Below are positions 38,207-47,352 of a DNA stretch of 64,000 nucleotides, in pieces; positions within the stretch are counted from its first letter, which is position 1, and every line of letters begins with the position of its first letter. Source of the stretch: Spartobacteria bacterium. GTDB taxonomy: Bacteria; Verrucomicrobiota; Verrucomicrobiia; Chthoniobacterales; Chthoniobacteraceae. The notes under the pieces are model-generated. The model saw only the letters and a list, made by a program, of their open reading frames with translations. It did no database searches and was not told the origin of the DNA. Position numbers and translations under genes: made by a program. The stretch covers positions 96,566-160,565 of the forward strand of contig JAJPJG010000012.1 in assembly GCA_021324395.1 (NCBI GenBank), given 5' to 3'.

Positions 38207-39261
38207 TCGCAGTGATGTCCTTCGCTGAGGTGCTGCGTCGCGAGCGGGCGCCAATCGTCGAGATTTGGATCGGGGTGCGGCTCGCGTTGCGCGGTCGCAA
38301 CGGCGTCTTCGATTTGCCGCAATGCATCGGCGCGCCATTCGTCGAGTTCGGCTTTCGTTCCCCAATTTTTTTCGAGCAAAAATTTCTCCGCGAGCTTGAG
38401 ACAATCACGCCCGACTTCCGACTGCTTTAATTTTTCATCGATATAATGCGCGTCGTCGTGTTCGCCGTGGCCGCCGAGCCGCAGCAGAGTCGCGACGATC
38501 AATTGCGGCCCGTTTCCACTGCGAGCCCGCTCGACCGCATTGCCGACAACCTCGAGACATTCGGAAAGTGAAGTGCCGTCGAGGCTGTATCCCTCGACAC
38601 CATAGCCAGCCGCTTTTTCCACAAGATCTGCGCAGACAAATTGCCGCGATGTCGGCGTGGAATACGCGTAGTGATTGTTGGCAACAACAAGCACCAGCGG
38701 AAGTTTTTCCACGGCTGCGAGATTCAAGCCCTCGTGAAATGCACCCGTTGATGTGCCGCCGTCACCGATGCACGTCGCGCCGACAAAATCCTTTTCGCCT
38801 TTGAAACGTTTCGCCAGCAGCGCGCCCGCGACTGTCGGAATCATCGCGCCAAGATGGCTGATCATCGCAAAATAGCCCTCGCGCGGGCGACCACGATGCA
38901 CGTTGCCGTCGCGCCCGCGCATCGGCCCGAGCCGCGAGCCAAGATAAGTGCGGGTCGCATCGAGCAGGCTTTCGCCGAACGCAAGCCGTCCGGCCTGGTC
39001 GCGAATCAGTGGCGCAAATATATCGCCTTTGCGCAGCGAGATGCCGACGGAGACGGAGAGCGCTTCCTGGCCTTTGCCGATGAAGACGCCGCCCTGGATT
39101 TTTCCAGCGCGATAGAGATTGGCGTATTTTTCCTCCGAGAGCCGCGCCAGCAGCATCCAGCGGAAAGCTTGACGAAATTTTTCGCGATTCAAACCGGTAT
39201 CTTTTGTGGAGCTGGTCGGGGACAAAGCTTGCAGCACGGCGCGCAGTTTATGCGGCGACAT
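38203..39261 (-). CDS. pdhA: pyruvate dehydrogenase E1 component, alpha subunit
   Basis: Thiamine-diphosphate-binding subunit. It has 352 residues from the ATG at 39261; a GTG three codons upstream (39270) is also possible. The N-terminus carries FIGKGQEALSVSVGISLRKG; the ThDP motif is GDGGTSTGAFHEGLNLAA with VVANNHYA; GGHGEHDDAHYI matches the phosphorylation-loop region. First gene of pdhA-pdhB-pdhC. It faces the 2-hydroxyacid dehydrogenase gene across 134 AT-rich bases. Confidence 0.92.
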   Translation of the reverse strand: MSPHKLRAVLQALSPTSSTKDTGLNREKFRQAFRWMLLARLSEEKYANLYRAGKIQGGVFIGKGQEALSVSVGISLRKGDIFAPLIRDQAGRLAFGESLLDATRTYLGSRLGPMRGRDGNVHRGRPREGYFAMISHLGAMIPTVAGALLAKRFKGEKDFVGATCIGDGGTSTGAFHEGLNLAAVEKLPLVLVVANNHYAYSTPTSRQFVCADLVEKAAGYGVEGYSLDGTSLSECLEVVGNAVERARSGNGPQLIVATLLRLGGHGEHDDAHYIDEKLKQSEVGRDCLKLAEKFLLEKNWGTKAELDEWRADALRQIEDAVATAQREPHPDPNLDDWRPLATQHLSEGHHCE

Positions 39262-39395
39262 TACACGCACGCAATTTTTTCTTACTAACTAATGATAGAA
39301 GCAAAGAAACAAACAATTTTTGCAAACGTGACATTGTGCACATGGACGTTAATCGTTATGCCGTAACTCAATTACGGCCGCGAACCGGCGATTTT

Positions 39396-40409
39396 ATGAG
39401 TATTGATTCCAAACGACCCAAAGCGCTGTTCATCCTTCAAAATGAAGCGCGCGAACTCATCTACGGCCCGCAGGAACTCGACGACCTGGAAAAGCTCGCC
39501 GATTTTTACGCGCCGCCGCAAACAGCGGATTCGGTTTCGGAAAATCGAACGTTGCTCGCCGATGTCGAAGTAATTTTTTCCGGATGGGGTGCGCCGCACA
39601 TCGACGAGGAATTTCTTGCCGCCGCTCCGAACCTGCGGGCAGTTTTTTACGGCGCGGGATCGATTCGCAATATGGTGAGCGACGCGTTTTGGAGCCACGG
39701 AGTGGTGGTGACGAGCGCCTACGCGGCAAACGCGGTGCCGGTCGCGGAATACACGCTGGCGACGATTTTGCTGAGCATGAAAAAATTCTGGAGCTTTGCG
39801 GCGCAAACGCGCGTCGGCCACGGTTGGGGCGATCACACGCGTGACGTGCCGGGAAATTTCCGCAGCACGGTCGGTCTGATTTCGTGTGGAATGGTCGCCC
39901 GTAAAATTCTCGAATTGCTAACGAATTTCGATCTGCAACGCCTCGTTTACTGTCCGTTCTTGTCGGATGAGGAAGCAAAAGAACTCGGTGTGGAAAAAGC
40001 CACGTTAAACGATGTTTTTAGACGCGCCGATGTCGTTTCGCTGCACACGCCGGATTTGCCGCAAACGCGCGGAATGATCACCGGCTGGCATTTTTCGCTG
40101 ATGAAAAAAGAGGCAACCTTCATCAACACTGCGCGCGGGGCAGTTGTGCGCGAGAATGAAATGATCGAAGTGCTGCAGCAACGGACGGATTTAACTGCGG
40201 TTCTCGACGTTTGCCACCCCGAGCCGCCCGAGCCCGATTCGCAGCTGCGCAAATTGCCGAACATCGTCCTCACGCCGCACATCGCCGGTTCGCTCGGCCC
40301 CGAGTGCCGCCGGATGGGCCGCTACATGGTCGATGAATTTCAGCGTTATCTCGCCGGTGAGCCGATGAAATGGCAAATCACGCGCGAGCAGGCCGCGAAG
40401 CTCGCGTGA
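39396..40409 (+). CDS. D-2-hydroxyacid dehydrogenase
   Basis: 337 residues from the ATG at 39396 (MSIDSKRPKALFILQ); an ATG at 39342 would add 18 residues. The NAD fold is LISCGMVARKILELL, in which the usual GxGxxG is loosened. The catalytic Arg is in NTARGAVVREN, the Glu in HPEPPEPDSQLR and the His in TPHIAGSLGPE. Substrates could be glyoxylate/hydroxypyruvate or phosphoglycerate; the sequence does not settle it. It is convergent with the symporter gene, with one base between the stops. Confidence 0.85.
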   Translation: MSIDSKRPKALFILQNEARELIYGPQELDDLEKLADFYAPPQTADSVSENRTLLADVEVIFSGWGAPHIDEEFLAAAPNLRAVFYGAGSIRNMVSDAFWSHGVVVTSAYAANAVPVAEYTLATILLSMKKFWSFAAQTRVGHGWGDHTRDVPGNFRSTVGLISCGMVARKILELLTNFDLQRLVYCPFLSDEEAKELGVEKATLNDVFRRADVVSLHTPDLPQTRGMITGWHFSLMKKEATFINTARGAVVRENEMIEVLQQRTDLTAVLDVCHPEPPEPDSQLRKLPNIVLTPHIAGSLGPECRRMGRYMVDEFQRYLAGEPMKWQITREQAAKLA

Positions 40410-40410
40410 T

Positions 40411-42231
40411 TTAATCGGCAACGGGCGGCGGATGCGGCAGCGTCCGGTCCGGCGCAGTTTCGATAATTTCGGGATGCTTTTTGATCTGCCGTTCAATGCG
40501 GCGCGAGATGAGGTAAAGAATCCCGCCGACTGTAAAAATCGTCCCGCCGCAAAAAATAAAAGCCAGTCGCCCGAGCGGGGAGTTCGGAATAAGCGTGAGC
40601 AACATAATAAACACGCCATAAACAAGACAAAGCAGTCCGAGCATGCGGTAAATTACTTCCTGCAAATCCTCGACACCTTCTTTTTCCACCGGTGTTCGCA
40701 GCCGCGTGATGAAATCGTCAACGCGTTGCTTATGCTCCAGCGAACTCGTTTTGTAAAAAAGCGATGTCATGAAAAACCACACCGAGCCAACGCCCGCCGT
40801 GCCGAACGTCGTGACCGCGAGCAACAGATCGGTCGATTCGCGCTTTGAAAGCGGTTGCGTCCAGCCCATCAAGTGCTGGAACTCGCTCGCATCGACAAAC
40901 CGGCCGAGTAAATAGGATGTCGCCGCCGCGACAAGGGTCGTGCTCCACGCCGACCATGATGGCGTGCGTTTTATGAATAGGCCGAGAAGGAGCGGCAGTG
41001 CCACCGGCATGATGAGATAAGCCGCAAGCTGGTTCATGAAATCGAAAAGGCCGACGGTGCGAAATTTGTTAATGAGCAGCGCGATGATGATGATGAGCAC
41101 GCCGAAAATGCCGGTCGTTAATTTGCCCGTGATGAGCAGATGCTTCTCCGATGCGTTCGGCTTGAGGATCGGTTTGTAAAAGCTCCGCACAAAGACGCCG
41201 ACGCCTTTGTTTAAGCCGGCGTCCATGCTCGTCACCGTCGCGCCGAGCATCGCGCAAAGCAGCAGGCCGAGCAGACCTCTCGGCATCACATCCATCGCGA
41301 CGGAGACGAAGGCGGCCTCGTGCGGCTGGGTTAGTTGCTTATATTCCGCGGCAAGATTCGGATGCAAAATCGTCGCGGCCATCGGCGGAATAAACCAAAT
41401 CACCGGCCCGAGAAATGTGCCGATGAGTGGAATAAGCACCATTTTCCGCGCGTCCCGATCGCTGCGCGTCATCAGGAACATCGTGGAATATTCCATCGTG
41501 TTTGTGTCGGAAAATTTCGACCAAATCATTGTCAGCAGCCATAAGCCGATGATGGGCGCGCGTGCGAGTTCGGTCCAATGGAAGTGCGCGCTCGGAACTT
41601 TCTGGATCAGTCCGGAAATGCCGCCGATGTCTGGACGAAACAACACGAGCACTGCCGTGGAAATCGTAATCGTTACCACCAAAAACATCTGGACGAAATC
41701 GCTGGCGAGCACCGCCCATGCGCCGCCGACGAACGCCACAACCGTGACGATAAGTCCGAGCATGATAAGCACGGTGTTCATGTCGATTTTGAAAACCGAC
41801 GACATAAAAACGCCGATCGCGTTAAGACTCGCGCCCGCGAAAAATACGAGCAGCGGCACTTTGATCCATGTGTAGAACTGTTCGTTCGCAGGCCCGTAGC
41901 GCAGGCGCACGCCTTCCATCCACGTCACCACTCGCATGCGCCGAAAGCGCACGCACGTGTAAGCCATCACTATGCCGAGACCGATGCAGCTACTCCAAAA
42001 AACCGCAAGCACGAGCGTGCCGGTTTCGTAAATTTTTCCGGCGGCACCGGTGAACGTCCACGCGGTGAAACTGGCAATCCATGCCGATGTGCCGGTGATC
42101 CACCACGGCATCGCACCGCCCGCGCGGAAGTAGTCCGACGTGTTTTTACTAAGCCTGCGAAAGACCAGGCCAATCGCGACGATAAAGGCCAGGTAAACTG
42201 CGATGATGAAGTAATCGTAACCAGTAATCAT
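40411..42231 (-). CDS. sodium:solute symporter (SSS) family transporter
   Basis: 606 residues with about 13-14 membrane segments, from GYDYFIIAVYLAFIVAIG at the N-terminus. GTSAWIASFTAWTFTGAA fits the Na site in the first repeat, and LLGLLLCAMLGATVTSMDAG is the central SSS motif. It is the last gene of the leftward glycan operon, 62 bases from the GH43 gene, so a sugar or oligosaccharide is the likely substrate. Confidence 0.88.
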   Translation of the reverse strand: MITGYDYFIIAVYLAFIVAIGLVFRRLSKNTSDYFRAGGAMPWWITGTSAWIASFTAWTFTGAAGKIYETGTLVLAVFWSSCIGLGIVMAYTCVRFRRMRVVTWMEGVRLRYGPANEQFYTWIKVPLLVFFAGASLNAIGVFMSSVFKIDMNTVLIMLGLIVTVVAFVGGAWAVLASDFVQMFLVVTITISTAVLVLFRPDIGGISGLIQKVPSAHFHWTELARAPIIGLWLLTMIWSKFSDTNTMEYSTMFLMTRSDRDARKMVLIPLIGTFLGPVIWFIPPMAATILHPNLAAEYKQLTQPHEAAFVSVAMDVMPRGLLGLLLCAMLGATVTSMDAGLNKGVGVFVRSFYKPILKPNASEKHLLITGKLTTGIFGVLIIIIALLINKFRTVGLFDFMNQLAAYLIMPVALPLLLGLFIKRTPSWSAWSTTLVAAATSYLLGRFVDASEFQHLMGWTQPLSKRESTDLLLAVTTFGTAGVGSVWFFMTSLFYKTSSLEHKQRVDDFITRLRTPVEKEGVEDLQEVIYRMLGLLCLVYGVFIMLLTLIPNSPLGRLAFIFCGGTIFTVGGILYLISRRIERQIKKHPEIIETAPDRTLPHPPPVAD

Positions 42232-42293
42232 GGGGGAACTATTTGGAAACCAGCGTCACGAGTTTGACTCAGCCGGGCAGGGAACGCAAAGCC

Positions 42294-43871
42294 TTATGCG
42301 CTGTGTTTCATTTCGAAGTAATCAAAGTCGGCAATCGCGTGCGTGCCGCCAAGGTCTTGCGCGCAAAGTCCGATGAAAGCTCCGGTAAAATGCAGGCCTT
42401 GTCCATAGTCATCGGATAGCTTCGACGCATCGAGCACCGGCCCGATTTTCTGCCAGGCCTTGCCATCCGGCGAAGCCGAAAACTGCAACTGCTCATGGTC
42501 AATCTCAGCGCGCAAAAAATATCGCGGCCATTCATTCACCACGATCTCGCTTTCGACTAACTCATCATAGGCGCTATCGTCGGTGAGAACGATGCCGAGC
42601 ACAGAGCCCTTGTTTTCGTCATGCGTGACTCGCAGATAGTAATGAGTCTTCGTGTCGTAGTAGCAAATAAGTCCGGCCATTTGCGTGAAATGAGTTGGCG
42701 CAAACTCCAGGCAAGTCTCCGCAGTGCAACGAAACTCCTGAAGCCTTTTCGCGATCAAGCTTTGCTCAAAAAGCGAGTGCATCGATTCACGCCCGCACAG
42801 TCGCAGCCATCCGCGACGCTCCTTCAGCGAGAGCCACGAGCTATCCACCGGCACACGCAGCGAAGACCAGTTCACATCGAGTTTGTCGCTATCAAAGTCA
42901 TCACGCGCGGGCAGAGCAGGCCAGGAATATTCCGGCAAACCAGGCGAGGGAACTTCGACGCGCGGATGCATGTCACCATACGCCAAACGCAGCCATCCAT
43001 CTTCCGACCAGACTACTTTCTGAATGCATGTTTCGCGGCCCAAAATACAACGGCGATTGGCCAAAGGGCGACTCGCCAGATGCACGAGATACCAATCACC
43101 GCTTTGCGTTTGCACTAACTCGCCATGACCGGCCTTCTGCAAAGGCACCGAGTCATCGTGGCGTGTAGTAATCACCGCTTCCTGCGGATCAAGTTCGTAA
43201 GGGCCGGTGATAGACTTAGATCTGGCCATCGAGATACCATGATTCCATCCCGTGCCGCCTTCAGCGAGCATGAGATAGTAATAGCCGTCCTTCTTATAGA
43301 TGTTGGGACCCTCTGTGAGGACATCCTTGGTTAGAATCCGCGTCATGGGTCCAACTAGCTTCTGTGCCTTGGGATCGTATTCCTGAACCACAATTCCCGC
43401 GAACCGTGAATGATTTTTCCGGAAATCCCACATCATATTCGCGAGCCATTTGCGGCCATCGTCATCGTGGAAAAGCGAAGGATCAAAGCCGATCGAATTT
43501 AGCGAAATCGGTTCAGACCACGGTCCGCAAATATCCGGAGCCGTAGTCAAAAAGATGCGGACATCTTTAAAAGGCCGACCTGCACCTGCGGTGTGGATTG
43601 TCGTATAGATGAGCCAGAACTGTCCATCGTGATAACTCAAAGACGGCGCCCATACCGCAGCGGAATCGGCAATACCTTTGAGATCAAGTTGGGTGATGCG
43701 CGTCAGCGCATGACCTATAAGCTGCCAATGCACGAGATCGCGCGAGTGATGAAGCTGAACGCCTGGAAACCATTCAAAGGTGCTTGTTGCAATATAGTAG
43801 TCATCACCTACACGAACAAAGGATGGGTCGGGATTAAAGCCACGAATAACCGGATTGCGAATCATCTTCAT
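42294..43871 (-). CDS. glycoside hydrolase family 43, beta-xylosidase type
   Basis: 525 residues from the ATG at 43871; a TTG at 43883 would overlap the upstream stop (TTGA). The five-bladed propeller of GH43 starts with PVIRGFNPDPSFVRVGDDYY, with the catalytic base Asp; the general acid Glu lies in LTEGPNIYKKDGYYYL, and the third carboxylate in FDPSLFHDDDG. A C-terminal beta-sandwich (about 315-520) with the DFDSDKLDVNWSSLR stretch is typical of XynB-like beta-xylosidases. There is no signal peptide, so it is cytoplasmic. Xylose or arabinose is the likely product. Confidence 0.87.
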   Translation of the reverse strand: MKMIRNPVIRGFNPDPSFVRVGDDYYIATSTFEWFPGVQLHHSRDLVHWQLIGHALTRITQLDLKGIADSAAVWAPSLSYHDGQFWLIYTTIHTAGAGRPFKDVRIFLTTAPDICGPWSEPISLNSIGFDPSLFHDDDGRKWLANMMWDFRKNHSRFAGIVVQEYDPKAQKLVGPMTRILTKDVLTEGPNIYKKDGYYYLMLAEGGTGWNHGISMARSKSITGPYELDPQEAVITTRHDDSVPLQKAGHGELVQTQSGDWYLVHLASRPLANRRCILGRETCIQKVVWSEDGWLRLAYGDMHPRVEVPSPGLPEYSWPALPARDDFDSDKLDVNWSSLRVPVDSSWLSLKERRGWLRLCGRESMHSLFEQSLIAKRLQEFRCTAETCLEFAPTHFTQMAGLICYYDTKTHYYLRVTHDENKGSVLGIVLTDDSAYDELVESEIVVNEWPRYFLRAEIDHEQLQFSASPDGKAWQKIGPVLDASKLSDDYGQGLHFTGAFIGLCAQDLGGTHAIADFDYFEMKHSA

Positions 43872-43879
43872 AAGCCTGT

Positions 43880-44152
43880 TCAATCGAGGTAAAGCACCAC
43901 CGTTGATCTTGGCGCTACTTTTATCGGGTCTTTTAGTGACATAGTCTTCCCGGAGGTCAACTCCTTTGCGGAACGAAACTCCGTCGGCGCTTTTAACTCA
44001 TAGCTCTCAGCACGCAGGTTGCTACCCGGCGGAGAATATCCATGGCAGATAATGCGATGCCACATTTGCATCGCGGACAGATGATGCGGCGACATGGTGT
44101 AGAACAGCCCGAACCCTGCGATGATTAGTATAAGGAGAAACAGGCGCTTCAT
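43880..44152 (-). CDS. 90-residue orphan with an N-terminal membrane helix
   Basis: A signal-anchor or signal peptide (KRLFLLILIIAGFGLFYTM) is followed by about 70 polar residues that end in LKDPIKVAPRSTVVLYLD. This ending looks like the last beta strand of a glycosidase C-terminal sandwich (a PRSxxxLxL pattern), so it may be the remains of a larger enzyme joined to a leader, or a real small protein. It sits between GH36 (four bases) and the GH43 gene, and its stop overlaps a possible TTG start of the latter. No family was recognised. Confidence 0.5.
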   Translation of the reverse strand: MKRLFLLILIIAGFGLFYTMSPHHLSAMQMWHRIICHGYSPPGSNLRAESYELKAPTEFRSAKELTSGKTMSLKDPIKVAPRSTVVLYLD

Positions 44153-44156
44153 GAAG

Positions 44157-46304
44157 TTAGCTCCTTTTTAATAGCACAACCGAACTGCAAAAGTCGGCGT
44201 CTGCAGGACAAACTAGCTCATGTCCTTGTATCGTCGCTGCGGTTAAGGGAAACTCTTCGACGATTGTCCACGCGTCCGACAAAGGAATGCGCACTTCTTT
44301 CGGGGCATCTTGAAAAGTATGGATAACTACAAGTGCAGAATTTCCATCCGTCGAAATACGGCGCACAGCCTGCCATCCACGCGGGTGACGCCAGCTTTCC
44401 CCTGGCTCCGAAAAGCGGCGGCTCGTGCCGTATTTGATAACCGGCGCAGTTTTGCGATAGAGTTTTTGTGCGCGCAGGACCAGGTCCCACTGCTTACTCG
44501 AAAGCTCCGCGATTTCTCCCGACAAGCACATGCGACCTAGAAAGGTTGCAGCCAAACTATAAGCCAGCCGCTGATCGCTATCCGCGCGGTGTAGAACAGC
44601 CCAAATTTGCGACTGGCGCGGAAGCATGAGTCGATGCAGGTTTGCCGCAATAATCGGTATCTCGACTAACTCATGCGCATCGGAAAAAGAAGACATCGCC
44701 GTGCGTGCGAGCATGGAAGGCTCCAGGCGGTGGCCGCCGGAAGCGCAGTTCTCGATGATGAGATGCGGCAGGCGTTCGCGAATTTTTTCAAAGAAGCGAT
44801 AGCTCGCGAGCACCTGCTTCCGCATACCTTCGCCGAGAGAGTCTGTATCTACACAACCGAATCCTGCAGTTTCGTTATAGTCTACCTTCAAGTAGCCAAA
44901 GTTACACTCATCGAGAAGGTCAATAACCTTCCGCGTGAGATAGTCAATCGCGCCCTTGTCGTTCAGATTCCAGAAGCGCCGTTCACGCACAGTTATCGGC
45001 TGGCCATCGCGATGGAGTAGGTGGTCGATGAGTGAGAAGGCTGCCGATTGTGAGCCAACCGTTTCCATTTCAAACCAAAGGCCGGGAATAAGCCCGACAT
45101 CGCGAATCGCTTTTGCAGTCGCGGCAAGGCCTTGTGGAAAAAGCTTCGGGCTGGGAATCCAATCGCCATGTCCGCTACTCCAATCACTGGCATCATCCTT
45201 ATACCAACCTGCGTCGATAACCAGATAGCGGACGTCGGAATCTTTGAGCCTATTGGCAATGGCGAGAACCTTGTCATGCTGTGGATCGCCCCAGGTAGTG
45301 CACCATTCGTTGAAGACTATCGGCAAATCGTGCTCTACTTCCGGATGAGTATCCGCTGCGCGATTCTGCATAGCGGTAAGCCTGTCGCATAAGTCATCGA
45401 GTGAGCCTTGCGCACAAGCTAGGTTAGCAGGAGGAGCTGTAATCGATTCGCCGGGCGCGAGCTGCTTTAACCAATGACCAAACTCGCGGTCGGCGAGTCC
45501 GCCAGAGATACAAACGTCATCGTGCTGACGGAATACTTCCATCTGCCATGAGCCGGCCCATGCGAGTTGCGCGCCCCAACAGACGCCAGCTTTAGCATCT
45601 TCAATCGCAACGAAAGGAAACCATCTGCGCACAGGCATTGTGCCGACTTGACCAAAGCGTTCACTAAAAGCGCCAGCGCCGCTCCAGGAACGCTCGAGGT
45701 GCAGCTCCTCGATACTGCGTGTCTCGAGCCGTCCTTCCGCGCTCCAGACGGAGCGAAAGCGGTGCGCTTGCAAGCGGCCCGGCGCGTCGTCCGCGGCGAA
45801 AGGTGTAATCCCGCCGAGGGAAAAGCTGCTTAGCATTTCCAGCGTTACCGGCGCGTCGGAGTCATTGATGAACCTGGAGACTATCTCGAACGCGGATTCG
45901 CCAGTTCGCGCAGTAAGTCGATGCTCGATGCGGCAACCCTTTGAATTGCGAAGAACGGTAATGATGGTTGTAGCTTCGGGCGTCTTGTCGACTTTTTGCT
46001 CCTCAAGCTTTAACCCGTCGACCGAAGGCGAATTGCGCATCGTGTGACCCTGCGCGAACGCGCCGGGGTAAGGATCGCCGACCAGTTTGAATTGCACCAA
46101 TGAATCCAACGCCGATGCCGGGCAATCCAGTTCCGGGACAGAATCGACGAACGGCAGCTTGCCGACAGTTTTTCGTCGCGCGACGACCTTATCCAGTAGA
46201 GCTGTAGGTATAAGCTCCAGTCCGATGCGTCCTATCGCCGCGTTGTGTAAATAGCGGATGGTTGTATCGCCAAAGTTATAAGTCGAAAGAATCTCTACCG
46301 ACAT
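44157..46304 (-). CDS. alpha-galactosidase, GH36
   Basis: Releases terminal alpha-galactose. At 715 residues it has the usual GH36 length. The N-terminal sandwich (about 1-300) is followed by the barrel with VIDAGWYKDDASDWSSGHGD, the nucleophile Asp in YLKVDYNETAGFG (about residue 475), ENCASGGHRLEPSM, and the acid/base Asp in SFSDAHELVE (about 540). There is no signal peptide. It starts five bases after the GH43 gene upstream, in the same operon. Confidence 0.9.
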   Translation of the reverse strand: MSVEILSTYNFGDTTIRYLHNAAIGRIGLELIPTALLDKVVARRKTVGKLPFVDSVPELDCPASALDSLVQFKLVGDPYPGAFAQGHTMRNSPSVDGLKLEEQKVDKTPEATTIITVLRNSKGCRIEHRLTARTGESAFEIVSRFINDSDAPVTLEMLSSFSLGGITPFAADDAPGRLQAHRFRSVWSAEGRLETRSIEELHLERSWSGAGAFSERFGQVGTMPVRRWFPFVAIEDAKAGVCWGAQLAWAGSWQMEVFRQHDDVCISGGLADREFGHWLKQLAPGESITAPPANLACAQGSLDDLCDRLTAMQNRAADTHPEVEHDLPIVFNEWCTTWGDPQHDKVLAIANRLKDSDVRYLVIDAGWYKDDASDWSSGHGDWIPSPKLFPQGLAATAKAIRDVGLIPGLWFEMETVGSQSAAFSLIDHLLHRDGQPITVRERRFWNLNDKGAIDYLTRKVIDLLDECNFGYLKVDYNETAGFGCVDTDSLGEGMRKQVLASYRFFEKIRERLPHLIIENCASGGHRLEPSMLARTAMSSFSDAHELVEIPIIAANLHRLMLPRQSQIWAVLHRADSDQRLAYSLAATFLGRMCLSGEIAELSSKQWDLVLRAQKLYRKTAPVIKYGTSRRFSEPGESWRHPRGWQAVRRISTDGNSALVVIHTFQDAPKEVRIPLSDAWTIVEEFPLTAATIQGHELVCPADADFCSSVVLLKRS

Positions 46305-46309
46305 GATGC

Positions 46310-47263
46310 TTAAAGTTCGTTGAGCGACCAGCTATCGCTCCATTTAAGAGTTAGCTGTTCGCCGTTGACTTCAAGAGGCAGCCAGACGTAGCGCGAGTCG
46401 CGGAGATCGTCTTTATTCCAGCGATCAGCCATGAAGATGAACTTACCTGGCTTGTCAGCGACAGGTAATACAAAGGTATCTTGTGAGTGAAAAGTTAGCG
46501 CGGCGTTGTCGCCGACGCATGGATTACCAATGACTCTCCATGGGCCGTGAATGGAATCAGCTGCAGCATACTCGGCCGCATTGGGAAACCAGCCGGTTGT
46601 GCCTGACGTGATGATGAAGTAACGGCCTTCGTGCTTAAAAAGCGCGGGAGATTCGCGGCCGGTGTTCTTTATTTCATGATCGAACTGGCGCGAGTAATGA
46701 CCCGTAGTGGAAAGATAGTCGTCGGTTAGGTCCGAGATCAGCGTTACGCTATTCCAATCGGACGAATGGATGAGGTAAGCCCTGCCGTCATCGTCCTGAA
46801 AAAGCGTCATATCGCGCGAATCGCGATTATTTGGACGTATGCTGCCGAGATAAGTATAAGGCCCTGTTACCTTATCGCTGACAGCTACGCCGGCGCGCGC
46901 GGCGAGGTAGTCTGCGCTATCGACGTGGAGCCACATGACATAGGTCTTGGTCGTGCGGTTGTAGATAACCTTTGGGCGTTCGGCGACTTTGCCCGGATGC
47001 AAATCGTGTTGCAGGTCATCTTGAACAGCCGGCAGCACCACGCCTTCGTTTTTCCAATTCAGCAAATCGCGCGATGAGTAACAGCTTACGCCGATGATAT
47101 CGATGCGTTCGTTACGCGTATCGTTATCCTTGTTTTCACCGAACCAGTAATACGTGCCGTTTTCGTAAAGAACGCCGCCGCCGTGCGCCTGGATCGGTTT
47201 GCCATCGGTATCAAGCCACGTTTCGCCAGGACAAAAATGCGTGTTGCGTGTGAGTGCGGTCAT
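46310..47263 (-). CDS. glycoside hydrolase family 43-like enzyme (galactanase-like subgroup)
   Basis: 317 residues, a single five-bladed propeller and no signal peptide. The pattern resembles GH43 enzymes near exo-1,3-beta-galactanases: IQAHGGGVLYENGTYYWFGE at the start, SSRDLLNWKNEGVVL, ERPKVIYNRTTKTYVMW, TLFQDDDGRAYLIHSSD and GRESPALFKHEGRYFII. The catalytic carboxylates would be in the last three. The substrate cannot be fixed from sequence alone. First gene of the leftward operon. Confidence 0.8.
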   Translation of the reverse strand: MTALTRNTHFCPGETWLDTDGKPIQAHGGGVLYENGTYYWFGENKDNDTRNERIDIIGVSCYSSRDLLNWKNEGVVLPAVQDDLQHDLHPGKVAERPKVIYNRTTKTYVMWLHVDSADYLAARAGVAVSDKVTGPYTYLGSIRPNNRDSRDMTLFQDDDGRAYLIHSSDWNSVTLISDLTDDYLSTTGHYSRQFDHEIKNTGRESPALFKHEGRYFIITSGTTGWFPNAAEYAAADSIHGPWRVIGNPCVGDNAALTFHSQDTFVLPVADKPGKFIFMADRWNKDDLRDSRYVWLPLEVNGEQLTLKWSDSWSLNEL

Positions 47264-47327
47264 TTGGGGTCGCGCAAGGGGCGTTAATTGAATAGCCGCC
47301 GCATCCGGTGGAAAGCAAAAAGTTGCT

Positions 47328-47338
47328 GATTCGTAATC
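47328..47338. promoter_or_regulatory. possible operator upstream of the glycan operon
   Basis: GATTCGTAATC is an 11-base inverted repeat (GATT / AATC) with CGT in the middle, 65 bases before the start of the first GH43 gene, in the 89-base gap behind lacI. The shape and place fit a LacI-family operator, but the match is short. Confidence 0.3.
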
Positions 47339-47352
47339 GCGGACTCAATCGG

